Shown here piece after piece: positions 1-7,076 of a stretch of 13,205 nucleotides of DNA (its first letter is position 1; each line of letters opens with the position of its first letter). The position numbers and the translations under genes are program-made. The notes beneath the pieces are model-generated. The model ran no database searches and was not told the origin of the DNA. It saw only the letters and a list, made by a program, of their open reading frames with translations. The stretch comes from JAVZJR01 sp964435235 (GTDB lineage: Archaea; Micrarchaeota; Micrarchaeia; Anstonellales; Bilamarchaeaceae): assembly GCA_964435235.1 (NCBI GenBank), contig CAYSXZ010000008.1:1-13205 (forward strand), read 5' to 3'.

Positions 1-735
1 AAGATTACAGATCCACCAAAGACTGTCCAGGTAAAGGATGAGAAGGTAGAAACAGTTAAGCTCTCACGAGAAGAAGTAGAGGAGGCAATTAAAACAGCAA
101 AGAAGTATGAGATACAGGTTCCTGATATGTCATGCGATGAAATGCTTGGTCTAGGCCACAGAGTATTGTACAGCAAATATGGTCAAGACTTTACACTAGT
201 TGTTGGTATAGGTGGAGGATTTGTAGTGTATAGTGATGTTCGAACTATTAATGCACGCAGTGATCTAGACCTTCCAAGTGGCTCTACTCTAGTTATGCCT
301 TCATTCACTGGTTGCGCCTTTTATGATGAAGAAAGAGATGGTCTACAAGGTCACAAAAGAATAAGAGTTCTAGAAGTTCCTTACAAAATAGTAAAAGATG
401 GGAAAGAAGAACAGAGAAGTTTACTTGTGATCACCAACTCAGGAGGGGTATTACTAATAGCTAAAAATCCTGAAGGCAAATGGAAAATAGCAGGTGTAAT
501 TGATTATGACTCTGAAATGTTGGCTAATCCAAAGAAAGATAAGCCGACGATAGGTGTTCTCTACGAGAAAGTTCCAGACACCGGAGAGGATGTAATCTCT
601 GTGGTGGTCGTCAACCCAACACTAACAAAAGGATTTGAAAAAACATTTTTCTTCCTGACAAATGAAATAAGTGTAACTGCACCATTAGAGATCACTTCAC
701 CTATCACAGCAGCAAATACTGTAGTGCAAAAATAG
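1..735 (+). CDS. Unrecognised protein, 5'-truncated
   Basis: The frame is open from the first base of the window, so the gene begins upstream and the ATG at 127 is probably internal; 244 codons are visible before a TAG stop. The first 40 or so residues are charged and probably helical (KLSREEVEEAIKTAKKYE). The rest alternates hydrophobic and polar residues as in a beta-rich soluble domain (LVVGIGGGFVVYSD, SLLVITNSGGVLLIAKN). I see no membrane segment, no nucleotide-binding motif and no cysteine cluster. The TAG is followed two codons later by TAA, and the TATA-like element of the next gene lies across that spot, so the two genes are probably transcribed separately. I do not recognise the family and propose no function. 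That it is coding is well supported by length and even codon use. Confidence 0.8.
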   Translation, partial: KITDPPKTVQVKDEKVETVKLSREEVEEAIKTAKKYEIQVPDMSCDEMLGLGHRVLYSKYGQDFTLVVGIGGGFVVYSDVRTINARSDLDLPSGSTLVMPSFTGCAFYDEERDGLQGHKRIRVLEVPYKIVKDGKEEQRSLLVITNSGGVLLIAKNPEGKWKIAGVIDYDSEMLANPKKDKPTIGVLYEKVPDTGEDVISVVVVNPTLTKGFEKTFFFLTNEISVTAPLEITSPITAANTVVQK

Positions 736-739
736 CAGG

Positions 740-748
740 TTTAAATTT
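740..748 (+). promoter_or_regulatory. TATA-like element of the 769 gene
   Basis: TTTAAATTT is centred about 25 bases before the ATG at 769, with no ribosome binding site between them. This spacing matches a leaderless archaeal transcript and favours 769 over the in-frame TTG at 751 as the start. Confidence 0.5.
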
Positions 749-768
749 TTTTGTACCGAATACCTTTT

Positions 769-1998
769 ATGGCAGTCACTACAAAATCAGAAAAAACTTC
801 AGAAGAGGTCACTTCTTTGGATCTCTTGGGGCATATCTTTAGCAAAGAGTTTGTCTCTAAAAATCAATCTCGATTTACTGTCGAAGGGAAGGTAGACTTC
901 AGCAAACTTAAGGATTTTCTACTTAAGCAAGGCTACTCTGATAAATTTGTTAATGAGGTAAGCGAGAAGCTGAGGAAAGGAGAGATAACCTTGAAAAATG
1001 CACTAACGTTTTCACGCGCGGCAAAAAATGACTTAGACCTAAGGAACCAGGCAGGGGTGAAGGCAGAGGTAGGACCAACAGGTCTTGCTATAAAACAAGA
1101 ATTTCAACAAAAATTTTATACTAATCGTGGCAAAATTACTTTAGATGACATGAAACAGCAGGCAATTGTTAATACACTCGAATATCACAATATCTCTGAG
1201 GAAACGCGGAAAAAATTGAAGCAGGTATGGGACGGAAAGTTGTCAGTTAAAGATTTTTCTGATTATGTTCAGAAACTGACTATAGAAGAAAAGAATACAC
1301 TTCGACTACTATTGGAAAAGGATAATGCACTTGCAGCCATATTCAAGCGTGATGGCTGGAATGCAAAGCCAGAGAACATAGACAAAATCTGTTTGGCAAA
1401 AGATGAACCTGAACTAAAGAATATAGCAATTGAACTGGGCTTATTTACTCCATTCACTTGGGATAGGATGATTAATGAAATTGAAGATATGTTTACACCA
1501 AGGATGGAACCAGGTGAAATACAATTTATTCAATTTGTTACTACTATACTCCGTGAAATTAATAAAAGAACTAAGGAAGAAATTCAAAGTGAGGAGTGGA
1601 ATCCACGATATGGTAATGCGGTGGATTTGAAGAAGTTTAAGGATGAAGAATTGAAAATGAAAAAGGGCATAGAAGATTATATAAAGAAGGCAGGCGATGC
1701 TGGTAGTGATGTTAACATGCTTATTGGGAAACTTATTACGGAAAATGTAAAAAGAACTAATGAAATTATTGGAAATGCAGGAGTGGAAGAAAGTCAAAAG
1801 ATAATGGAGCAAACAGTTACAGGATGGTTTCAACGGCTAGCTGAAAGAGACGGACAGCTTACAAAGGAAGAATTACGGGTTCTTGAGACGCTTACAGGCA
1901 AGCGGCCACCAGTGAATTATAATGAACTAAGTTATTCAACGAGGGCAACGCTCCTGGAAGCAATAAGAAATGGGTTAAGAGGGTTAAGTAGTATTTGA
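769..1998 (+). CDS. Unrecognised helical protein (409 aa)
   Basis: This is a 409-residue, lysine- and glutamate-rich, probably all-helical soluble protein. I chose the ATG at 769 because a TATA-like element lies about 25 bases upstream; the in-frame TTG at 751 would add only six residues. The sequence alternates short amphipathic helices with turn residues: 'VEGKVDFSKLKDFLLKQGYS' near residue 40, then 'NRGKITLDDMKQQAIVNTLE' near 120. There are no cysteine clusters, P-loop or membrane segments. The two stretches have a loosely similar [GK]-K-[IV]-[TD]-[FL] plus helix pattern, which could reflect repeated helical units, but this is weak. It ends with TGA two bases from the convergent stop of the small membrane protein gene. 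I do not recognise the family. It could be structural or protein-binding, but nothing here proves that. Confidence 0.8.
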   Translation: MAVTTKSEKTSEEVTSLDLLGHIFSKEFVSKNQSRFTVEGKVDFSKLKDFLLKQGYSDKFVNEVSEKLRKGEITLKNALTFSRAAKNDLDLRNQAGVKAEVGPTGLAIKQEFQQKFYTNRGKITLDDMKQQAIVNTLEYHNISEETRKKLKQVWDGKLSVKDFSDYVQKLTIEEKNTLRLLLEKDNALAAIFKRDGWNAKPENIDKICLAKDEPELKNIAIELGLFTPFTWDRMINEIEDMFTPRMEPGEIQFIQFVTTILREINKRTKEEIQSEEWNPRYGNAVDLKKFKDEELKMKKGIEDYIKKAGDAGSDVNMLIGKLITENVKRTNEIIGNAGVEESQKIMEQTVTGWFQRLAERDGQLTKEELRVLETLTGKRPPVNYNELSYSTRATLLEAIRNGLRGLSSI

Positions 1999-2000
1999 GA

Positions 2001-2285
2001 TTATGCAGCTGTTTTTTCAACTGTTATCTCAGTTACAACAAATAACCCCCAAACAACCAACACTATCGCAAGAATGGCAAAACCTAACATAAGGTCAGAG
2101 ATTACATCCTTTCCAATGAGGAAAAGCTCACCATTCCATAGATGGTCCACAATACCAAATATCGCTGCTCCAACAAGCAAAAAACTGAGCCATTGCTGTT
2201 TAGGGTCGTTCTTTAATCGAGGCACTTTTTTTCTCAGTATCCCATGAACTATGGCTGCAACCGTAGGTACTATATAACAGACCAT
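2001..2285 (-). CDS. Small membrane protein at the end of the CODH operon
   Basis: A 94-residue protein with about three hydrophobic segments: roughly residues 2-16, 30-47 and 62-85. Between the second and third is a loop with the striking motif DHLWNGELFLIG. A clear ribosome binding site, GAGGTG (complement of 2291-2296), sits five bases before the ATG. The gene starts 28 bases after the cooS stop on the same strand, so it is probably the last gene of the arsR-to-cooS transcript. Its function is unknown to me. By position it could anchor or assist the CO dehydrogenase/ferredoxin module or the permease, but that is inference from operon context only. It ends with TAA, convergent with the 409-residue protein. 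Confidence 0.75.
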   Translation of the reverse strand: MVCYIVPTVAAIVHGILRKKVPRLKNDPKQQWLSFLLVGAAIFGIVDHLWNGELFLIGKDVISDLMLGFAILAIVLVVWGLFVVTEITVEKTAA

Positions 2286-2313
2286 ATTTTCACCTCTTTT
2301 TGAGCATTAAAAT

Positions 2314-4225
2314 TTACTCTAATCCCAATCCATTTCTTTTTTCCTTGATATGGGCAATTATTACTTTGGCCGCTTCTTCAGGAGTTGTCCCGATTAGCAC
2401 TTTGCCACCTGTTATTTTTTCCAAATCCTGCATCAGCACCTTTGTTACCAGTGCAGAACCTGTTACAGGGGGCACTGGATTTAGGTGCACTGCAACACCA
2501 AGTGTCAAGAAATACGTGCCAATAGCAACTGCTTTTTCTGTAACATACTCTGGGGCTGATCCTGCAACAGGTAATTTGTATATAGGTACTTTCATATATT
2601 CGGCTATAGCACCGAGAAGAACCCCTATCCTGCCGTTATCAACACAGCTGCCCATATGCAATGCTGGCGGTAATGCTGGAAGCCCATTGGCTCTTCCGAT
2701 CGCTTGAAGCACAGCCTTCAACTTAGGCCCAGCATATTTTTCTGTGGCTTCTGGAGTCATCAAGCCTTCTTGAGCGGCCGCGTGAGCCCAGCATCCGGTT
2801 CCGACAACAAGGATATTGTTTTTAAGTAAAATCTTTGTCAGTTCCTCATGGAATTTAAGCCCTCTTAACTTTGGATTTCTGCATCCAACAATTGCAGCTA
2901 CCCCGAATATATTTCCATTAGCTATGTTATCAACCAATGGCTTCAAAGGTTCCTTTTTGTTTAGCTTGCTAAGCGCAGCGATAATCGCTTCAACCGAAAA
3001 CCCAGCATATACTGTTGTTTTTTCATTTGGGACATAAATTCTCTCCTTTTTTCTGTTTGGATAAGCTTTCAATGCCTCCATAATAATCTGCCTTGCTGTT
3101 TCGTCCGCGTGTTCGACATCAAATTTAATATGCAGTGCTCCGGGTATTTTAACAAAATCTATTGTCGTTATCAGTTTGGTATGGTAGCAAGCGGCGATAT
3201 CCTGTAAAGATGGATAGATGCATTGCAGATCGACTACCATAGCGTCCACAATCCCTGTTACTATCGCCAGTTCCTGTTGTAGCACATGCCCTGCAAATGG
3301 GATTCCTTGCCTCATGAGTAGCTCGTTGCCTGTACAGCACATGCCAACGATGTTTATGCCCTTTGCGCCAAGCTTCTTAGCCTCTTTGTCTAATTTTTTA
3401 GCCCATTCCACAATCTTTTCTGAAAGAAGTGGAACATGCCCGTGAACAACTATATTCACATAATCTTCTTTCAGAACCCCAAGATTGGATTCAGATTTTG
3501 TTAGATAAGGCGTTCCGAATATTACATCCTGCATGTCTGTTGCAAGATTCAGACCGCCATAGCCATCAACAAGACCTATTTTCAGAGTGGAAAGGAGCAT
3601 ATTGATTGGATCGGCGTCATTGCCCATAGTAGTTTGATGAAGAGCACGAGAAGTTTCTAAGTCGGAGTTGATTGGAAGAATCCCCAGCTTACTCCACGTT
3701 TCAATCCTTTCTTTGGTTGCTCTAACTTTTAACCAATTTAGATAATCACCTTCTTCTTTATGGAAAAGCCCTTCTTGCCTCCTAAAATCTTCTAAGACTT
3801 CTAAGGCAACTTCTTTAGCAACCTTTCTGATCGGACCGGTTGATTTTTTCCCAAGCGCTTTTGCAAAATTTCTGAGTTTTGCTTCGTCCTTTATTTTATA
3901 AATTGCTCTTTCCCTCAGCGATCTTTAATAGCGCAAGAGCAGCTTCTTTAGCGTGGTCTGTATGACATGTTGCCCCTGCGGCCACGGTTCTTAGCAGATT
4001 TCTTGCAACTATAGCATCAGCGGTTGCACCGCAGATACCACGCTCACTTTTTCCAGGTATTATTCTGCACGGTCCCTGAAAACAATTTTTACAACATACT
4101 CCGCTCAGACCAAATGGGCATAATGGCTGTTGCTCCTCAAGACGGTCAAAGACAAGCTTTACACCATCATTTTTTGCCTTTTTAACTAATTCCTTATTGA
4201 TATGCGTCTCGTCAACCAAGGTCAT
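2314..4225 (-). CDS. cooS: Ni,Fe carbon monoxide dehydrogenase CooS, frameshifted
   Basis: Catalytic subunit of anaerobic CO dehydrogenase, which interconverts CO and CO2 and passes electrons to ferredoxin in the cytoplasm. The frame opens at ATG 4225, overlapping the ferredoxin stop as ATGA, but meets TAA at 3898-3896. Removing one base near 3901, in a TTT run, joins it to the next frame. That frame runs through KIKDEAKL, SRALHQTTMGNDADP and on to TAA at 2316, giving 636 residues, the usual family length. In the restored protein the N-terminal cysteines are 36, 44, 45, 48, 53 and 65 (D- and B-clusters). The C-cluster ligand motifs are all present: HGH 261-263, CC 296-297, C335, C448, C478, C527, plus the catalytic lysine at about 564. 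As written the gene makes a 109-residue fragment unless ribosomes slip. The cause may be a sequencing or assembly indel, a recent mutation, or less likely recoding. Family identity is secure. Confidence 0.95.
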
Positions 4226-4599
4226 ATCTCATACATACCAGTGTTTATTTTAAATCTTAATTCTTCTTTTCTTTTTTCTAATTCCTCTTTGACTTTCGGT
4301 AAAACATTTGTTTCTTTTACAATTCGTTGGGCTTTTTCCCTGGTCGTTTCACCTTCTTTAGCAAAACTAATGGCACCAGCAGGGCATAAGTTGGCGCAGG
4401 TTTGGCAAGCAACCATGCAGTTATTGGGATTTACCACTTTGGCTTTTCTATTCTCGTAATCAAATTTAAAAACTCCTCTCCCACAGGTCGTAACGCACAT
4501 CCCGCACCCAATACATTTCTTTTCATTCACTTCTGGATTCCATTTTATTTTATCTCTCGGAACCCCATGCCATTCGGAGAATTTTTTGTCTTCGGCCAT
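4222..4599 (-). CDS. Dicluster 4Fe-4S ferredoxin, CODH partner
   Basis: A 125-residue ferredoxin carrying two cubane-type cysteine sets. The first is C29-x2-C32-x2-C35-x3-C39. The second is C61-x3-C65-x2-C68-x3-CP, with an extra residue between its first two cysteines compared with the standard CX2C spacing. Each cluster presumably holds one [4Fe-4S] and moves single electrons at low potential. It lies immediately upstream of cooS with a 4-base ATGA overlap, implying translational coupling and matched amounts of the two proteins, as for CooF-type partners of CooS. The C-terminal 45 residues, after the clusters, form a charged helix (VKEELEKRKEELRFK) that could contact a partner. A ribosome binding site, GGTGAGG, precedes the ATG. 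The gene begins 12 bases after the permease stop, in the same operon. I leave out the cooF symbol because cooF proper is usually longer with more clusters. Confidence 0.88.
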   Translation of the reverse strand: MAEDKKFSEWHGVPRDKIKWNPEVNEKKCIGCGMCVTTCGRGVFKFDYENRKAKVVNPNNCMVACQTCANLCPAGAISFAKEGETTREKAQRIVKETNVLPKVKEELEKRKEELRFKINTGMYEI

Positions 4600-4611
4600 A
4601 ATTCCTCACCA

Positions 4612-5571
4612 TTATCTTATGAGGAAATTGAATACATATCCAGTTATTATAAAAGAAATTGCGAGTATAGCCACCAGTATCGCAAGCAGCCTCGTCTTCA
4701 CCACTTTCCTGAGGATCAGCAATTGCGGGAAAGACAACGCAGTTATCGACATCATGAGCACAAGCGCGGTTCCCACAGCCATGCCCTTTGCCATCAATGC
4801 CTGCACTATAGGTATGGTTCCTGCAGCATTTGAATAAAGCGGGATTCCTATTAGCACAGCAACTGGCACGGCGAACGGATTACCAGGACCGGCATAATGC
4901 AGGAAAAAATCTTCTGGTACATATCCGTGTATCAGACCACCAACTGCTATTCCAATTATTATATACGGAGCGACCTGCTGGGTTATTATCCTGCTTTCTT
5001 CCCATCCTATTTTTATCCTTTCCTTCCACGTCATTTCTTCATTTTTTGAAGTGTTTTTCGATTTTACCTCGTAGACGAAATCTTCTATTTGATCTTCCAG
5101 ACCTAGTTTTCCTAAAACATAACCTGTCACGACCGCGATAACGAACCCTATCCCGATATATAACGCTGTTATCTCCCATCCGACAAGGCCCAAAAGCATC
5201 ACTACCGCCACCTCATTTATGACTGGCGAAGATATCAGAAAAGAAAACGTAATCCCCAAAGGCACGCCTGCTTGAATAAATCCTATGAAAAGCGGAATAA
5301 CAGAACATGTGCAGAATGGCGTTGGTATGCCCATCAATGCTGCGAGAGCGTTTCCAGTGCCGTACTTTCGATGAGCAAGAAAATCCCTTATTTTTTTTGG
5401 TGTTATAAAGGTTCTAATAACACCAACAACAAATGTTATAACTAAAAGAAGTATGAATATCTTCAATGTATCGTATATGAAAAAGTTCAACGCCTCTGTC
5501 AGCGGCTCTCCTTGCGTCATATGCAATATGTCATACACTACCCACCCTGCAAAATCCTCAAGCACTCCCAT
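4612..5571 (-). CDS. UPF0718/ArsP-type permease (COG0701)
   Basis: A 319-residue integral membrane protein with about eight hydrophobic segments split into two halves by a charged loop (residues 160-190). The diagnostic motif PFCTCSVIPLF has cysteines at 87 and 89 in the first half, and the second half has a matching GIPLYSNAAGTIPIV. Members of this family include ArsP, an efflux permease for organoarsenicals, but most members are of unknown substrate and many sit beside a small thioredoxin and an ArsR regulator, as here. It starts five bases after the thioredoxin stop with no obvious ribosome binding site, so coupled translation is likely. A thiol-reactive or metal-linked substrate is inferred from the CxC motif and neighbours; the substrate is not known. 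Given the operon, it might supply or remove something needed by or toxic to the CO dehydrogenase system. Confidence 0.88.
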   Translation of the reverse strand: MGVLEDFAGWVVYDILHMTQGEPLTEALNFFIYDTLKIFILLLVITFVVGVIRTFITPKKIRDFLAHRKYGTGNALAALMGIPTPFCTCSVIPLFIGFIQAGVPLGITFSFLISSPVINEVAVVMLLGLVGWEITALYIGIGFVIAVVTGYVLGKLGLEDQIEDFVYEVKSKNTSKNEEMTWKERIKIGWEESRIITQQVAPYIIIGIAVGGLIHGYVPEDFFLHYAGPGNPFAVPVAVLIGIPLYSNAAGTIPIVQALMAKGMAVGTALVLMMSITALSFPQLLILRKVVKTRLLAILVAILAISFIITGYVFNFLIR

Positions 5572-5576
5572 TTATA

Positions 5577-5804
5577 TCACAGCATCTTCGCTATTTCATC
5601 AACATCAGGAATTCTTCCTTCGCTCTTTATTTTTCCGTCAATCACAAGCGCAGGTGTTCGCATAACTCCATATGAAGCTATCTGAGCAAAGTCAGTTACC
5701 TTTACTATCTCAGCCTTTTTTCCTGTTTTTTCAACCGCTTTTCTTGCATTTTCCTCAAGCCTTCTGCAGTTTGCGCAACCGCTTCCAAGTATTTCTATTT
5801 TCAT
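5577..5804 (-). CDS. MTH895-type small thioredoxin
   Basis: A 75-residue redox-active protein of the small thioredoxin/glutaredoxin family (TIGR00412 type). The active site CANC has its cysteines at residues 10 and 13, right after the first beta strand (MKIEILGSG). The cis-proline loop is TPALVIDG, and a GRIPDVDEIAKML helix closes the fold. There is no signal peptide, so it acts in the cytoplasm. A ribosome binding site, AGGTGGT, lies in the last codons of arsR, and the ATG is one base after the arsR stop. This thioredoxin is commonly encoded beside COG0701 permeases, and a role as thiol donor or reductant for the permease cysteines or its cargo is a reasonable inference. Identity is strong because length and motifs match the family. 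Confidence 0.92.
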   Translation of the reverse strand: MKIEILGSGCANCRRLEENARKAVEKTGKKAEIVKVTDFAQIASYGVMRTPALVIDGKIKSEGRIPDVDEIAKML

Positions 5805-5805
5805 T

Positions 5806-6054
5806 TTACCACCTTTTTATATCGTTTAGTACGTGTTTTCCTTTTTTAGTAAGTGAATAAGTTATTTTCACTCCATCCCGCTTTGATTTAAGCAGGCCTG
5901 CTTTTCTTAGGATGCTCAAGTGTTGGGAAACTGCAGGCTGGGTTTTCCTCACCAGCGGCGGGATTTTGCATGCGCACATCCCACCCTTTTCGATCTGCAG
6001 GAGGATATTTATCCTCGTTTCAGAAGATATTGCTTTTATTATATTCGTGTTCAC
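5806..6054 (-). CDS. ArsR/SmtB-family repressor
   Basis: An 82-residue winged-helix regulator of the ArsR/SmtB family. It shows the family order: SETRINILLQI helix, MCACKIPPL metal-sensing helix with cysteines at 27 and 29, recognition helix TQPAVSQHLSILRKAGLL, and wing (KRDGVKITYSLT). The CxC pair sits where ArsR proteins bind arsenite, antimonite or other soft metals, so a thiol-binding effector is expected. It is the first gene of the six-gene minus-strand operon ending in the small membrane protein gene, and probably represses it in the absence of effector. The start is GTG at 6054, inside a perfect inverted repeat and about 21 bases from a TATA-like element, consistent with an almost leaderless, autoregulated transcript. 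A C-terminal metal site may be absent because the protein stops soon after the wing. Confidence 0.92.
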   Translation of the reverse strand: MNTNIIKAISSETRINILLQIEKGGMCACKIPPLVRKTQPAVSQHLSILRKAGLLKSKRDGVKITYSLTKKGKHVLNDIKRW

Positions 6055-6060
6055 GAATAT
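6041..6060. promoter_or_regulatory. Probable ArsR operator (9-bp inverted repeat)
   Basis: ATATTCGTG-TT-CACGAATAT is a perfect 9-bp inverted repeat with a two-base centre. It covers the arsR start codon and the expected transcription start, just downstream of the TATA-like element. A dimeric winged-helix repressor bound here would block initiation. Its use by this ArsR is inferred from symmetry and position. Confidence 0.65.
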
Positions 6061-6065
6061 TAGTA

Positions 6066-6083
6066 TAAACTTATAAATTTATA
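6066..6083 (-). promoter_or_regulatory. TATA-like element of the arsR-cooS operon
   Basis: Read on the minus strand, this AT-only stretch TTTATAAATTTATAAG is centred about 21 bases before the arsR GTG. No other comparable promoter is visible further down the operon, so the six genes probably share this one. Confidence 0.55.
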
Positions 6084-6374
6084 AAGATGAGCCTGTTGCA
6101 TAAACCAGAACTGTCAATTGCGACTTTTGCATGCCATTTCCTTATCTCGTTAATGATTTCTGGTGGGACCTTTGACGCGTCAGGAGACAGAACAAGCTAT
6201 TCTTTATCGATAAAAGAGCACTATGCTTCAGAAGTTAAGAGGAGGGAGGATGAAGCAGAGGATTCAGAAACTAATGGCCGGATGGCCTTTGCATATTCGT
6301 TCAAAATACTTGATCTCAAATCTTTGGCACAATCTATTCAACCTCTACTTGGACTAATTCTGCCCCACACCCGT
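6084..6374. other. Region with no convincing gene; possible decayed minus-strand ORF
   Basis: No complete gene can be supported. A plus-strand frame opens at ATG 6087 and runs 97 codons to 6380, but it has no promoter or ribosome binding site, overlaps the next gene's end and resembles nothing I know. On the minus strand one frame gives two protein-like pieces separated by in-frame TAG codons. The first is about 37 residues (containing SSILNEYAKAIRPLVSES) and the second about 40 (containing VPPEIINEIRKWHAKVAIDS). There is no start codon in context. This may be the remains of a gene whose family I cannot name. Confidence 0.35.
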
Positions 6375-6923
6375 TCATGACACCAGATGAACATAAACAG
6401 AACGCATTCCAAATGCAACTATCCCACCTAAAATTGCTGTTCCAAGCTGCATTGCTCCCATTGCTGTAAGAAACATCGCTGGTAAAACATTTACTGCTAC
6501 CAAAACATATGCAACTGCAAACAAAAAGACTGCCTTTCCAAGTGCCGAAACTCCCACCGCGATGAAATAATCTGCACCTTTTACTAGGTGCAATTTCTTG
6601 AACAAATAAACAAGAGCAAAATTACCTAACCATATAAACGGCATCATGTAGAGCAAGAAGATGGTAAACGGGCCGAATAAAACGCCATTGAGCACAGCGG
6701 CAATAGACGGTAGCATGACGAGTGGAAGAATCTTCCATCCACGAAAATGAAGCGCAGTCATGATAAGAAACGCATTAACGAGAGTACCTGTAAGTAGTTG
6801 AGGATGAGGAAAAAGAAGAGGGATTGTAAACGCAACAAGCGAATAAAAGAATAATTCTATGTTTTCGTATTTCACCTTAAACTCGTAAGATGTCTGATTA
6901 AGCGTCACGTAGATTTCTTTCAT
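6375..6923 (-). CDS. Multi-spanning membrane protein, ECF S-component-like
   Basis: A 182-residue protein with about five or six hydrophobic segments after a short polar N-terminus of about 24 residues. Motifs of the kind LTGTLVNAFLI, LPSIAAVLNGVLFGPFT and MMPFIWLGNFALV, followed by a late AMGAMQLGTAILGG helix, resemble substrate-binding S components of energy-coupling-factor transporters. S components bind a vitamin or metal and need a shared EcfT/EcfA module, which is not encoded in this window. The assignment rests on overall pattern and is tentative; the alternative is an unrelated small membrane protein. The ATG at 6923 is about 27 bases from a TATA-like element, so the message is probably leaderless. 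It is monocistronic and divergent from the kinase-deaminase gene. Confidence 0.75.
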   Translation of the reverse strand: MKEIYVTLNQTSYEFKVKYENIELFFYSLVAFTIPLLFPHPQLLTGTLVNAFLIMTALHFRGWKILPLVMLPSIAAVLNGVLFGPFTIFLLYMMPFIWLGNFALVYLFKKLHLVKGADYFIAVGVSALGKAVFLFAVAYVLVAVNVLPAMFLTAMGAMQLGTAILGGIVAFGMRSVYVHLVS

Positions 6924-6943
6924 AACAGCTGCTCTGTTGATAA

Positions 6944-6956
6944 GTACTTAAAAATC
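6944..6956 (-). promoter_or_regulatory. TATA-like element of the 6923 gene
   Basis: Read on the minus strand, ATTTTTAAGTAC is centred about 27 bases before the ATG at 6923, the spacing expected of a leaderless archaeal message. Confidence 0.45.
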
Positions 6957-7047
6957 TACCGAACACGTCGATCTTGAGCGCTTACAATTAGCAACTAAGA
7001 GAAATTTATTCAACAGAGTGATTGGAAAGGAAGCGATTTATCAAACA

Positions 7048-7055
7048 TTTTAAAT
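7048..7055 (+). promoter_or_regulatory. TATA-like element of the kinase-deaminase gene
   Basis: TTTTAAAT is centred about 25 bases upstream of the ATG at 7077 with no ribosome binding site between, again matching a leaderless transcript. Confidence 0.5.
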
Positions 7056-7076
7056 CCATCCATTCAAATTATTTCC

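Noticed and set aside
2314..3627. A separate short CooS starting at the methionine coded at 3627
   Set aside because: That methionine is internal: the same frame is open upstream to 3900 with typical CooS sequence, so this is one gene with a frameshift.
3895..3910. Programmed frameshifting as the explanation for cooS
   Set aside because: There is no known slippery heptamer, stem-loop or internal ribosome binding site that I can see; an indel in a T run is simpler.
4202..4837. Plus-strand frames over the ferredoxin and permease genes
   Set aside because: They are antisense shadows of genes with clear cysteine and membrane motifs.
6087..6181. A transposase remnant, from the minus-strand AIDSSGL resembling an AIDSTG motif
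   Set aside because: Only seven or so residues agree, there are no terminal inverted repeats or target duplications, and no other transposase part is nearby.
6087..6380. A 97-codon plus-strand gene
   Set aside because: It has no promoter, ribosome binding site or recognisable sequence, lies over the arsR operon upstream region and overlaps the next gene's end. It was kept only as part of a region note.
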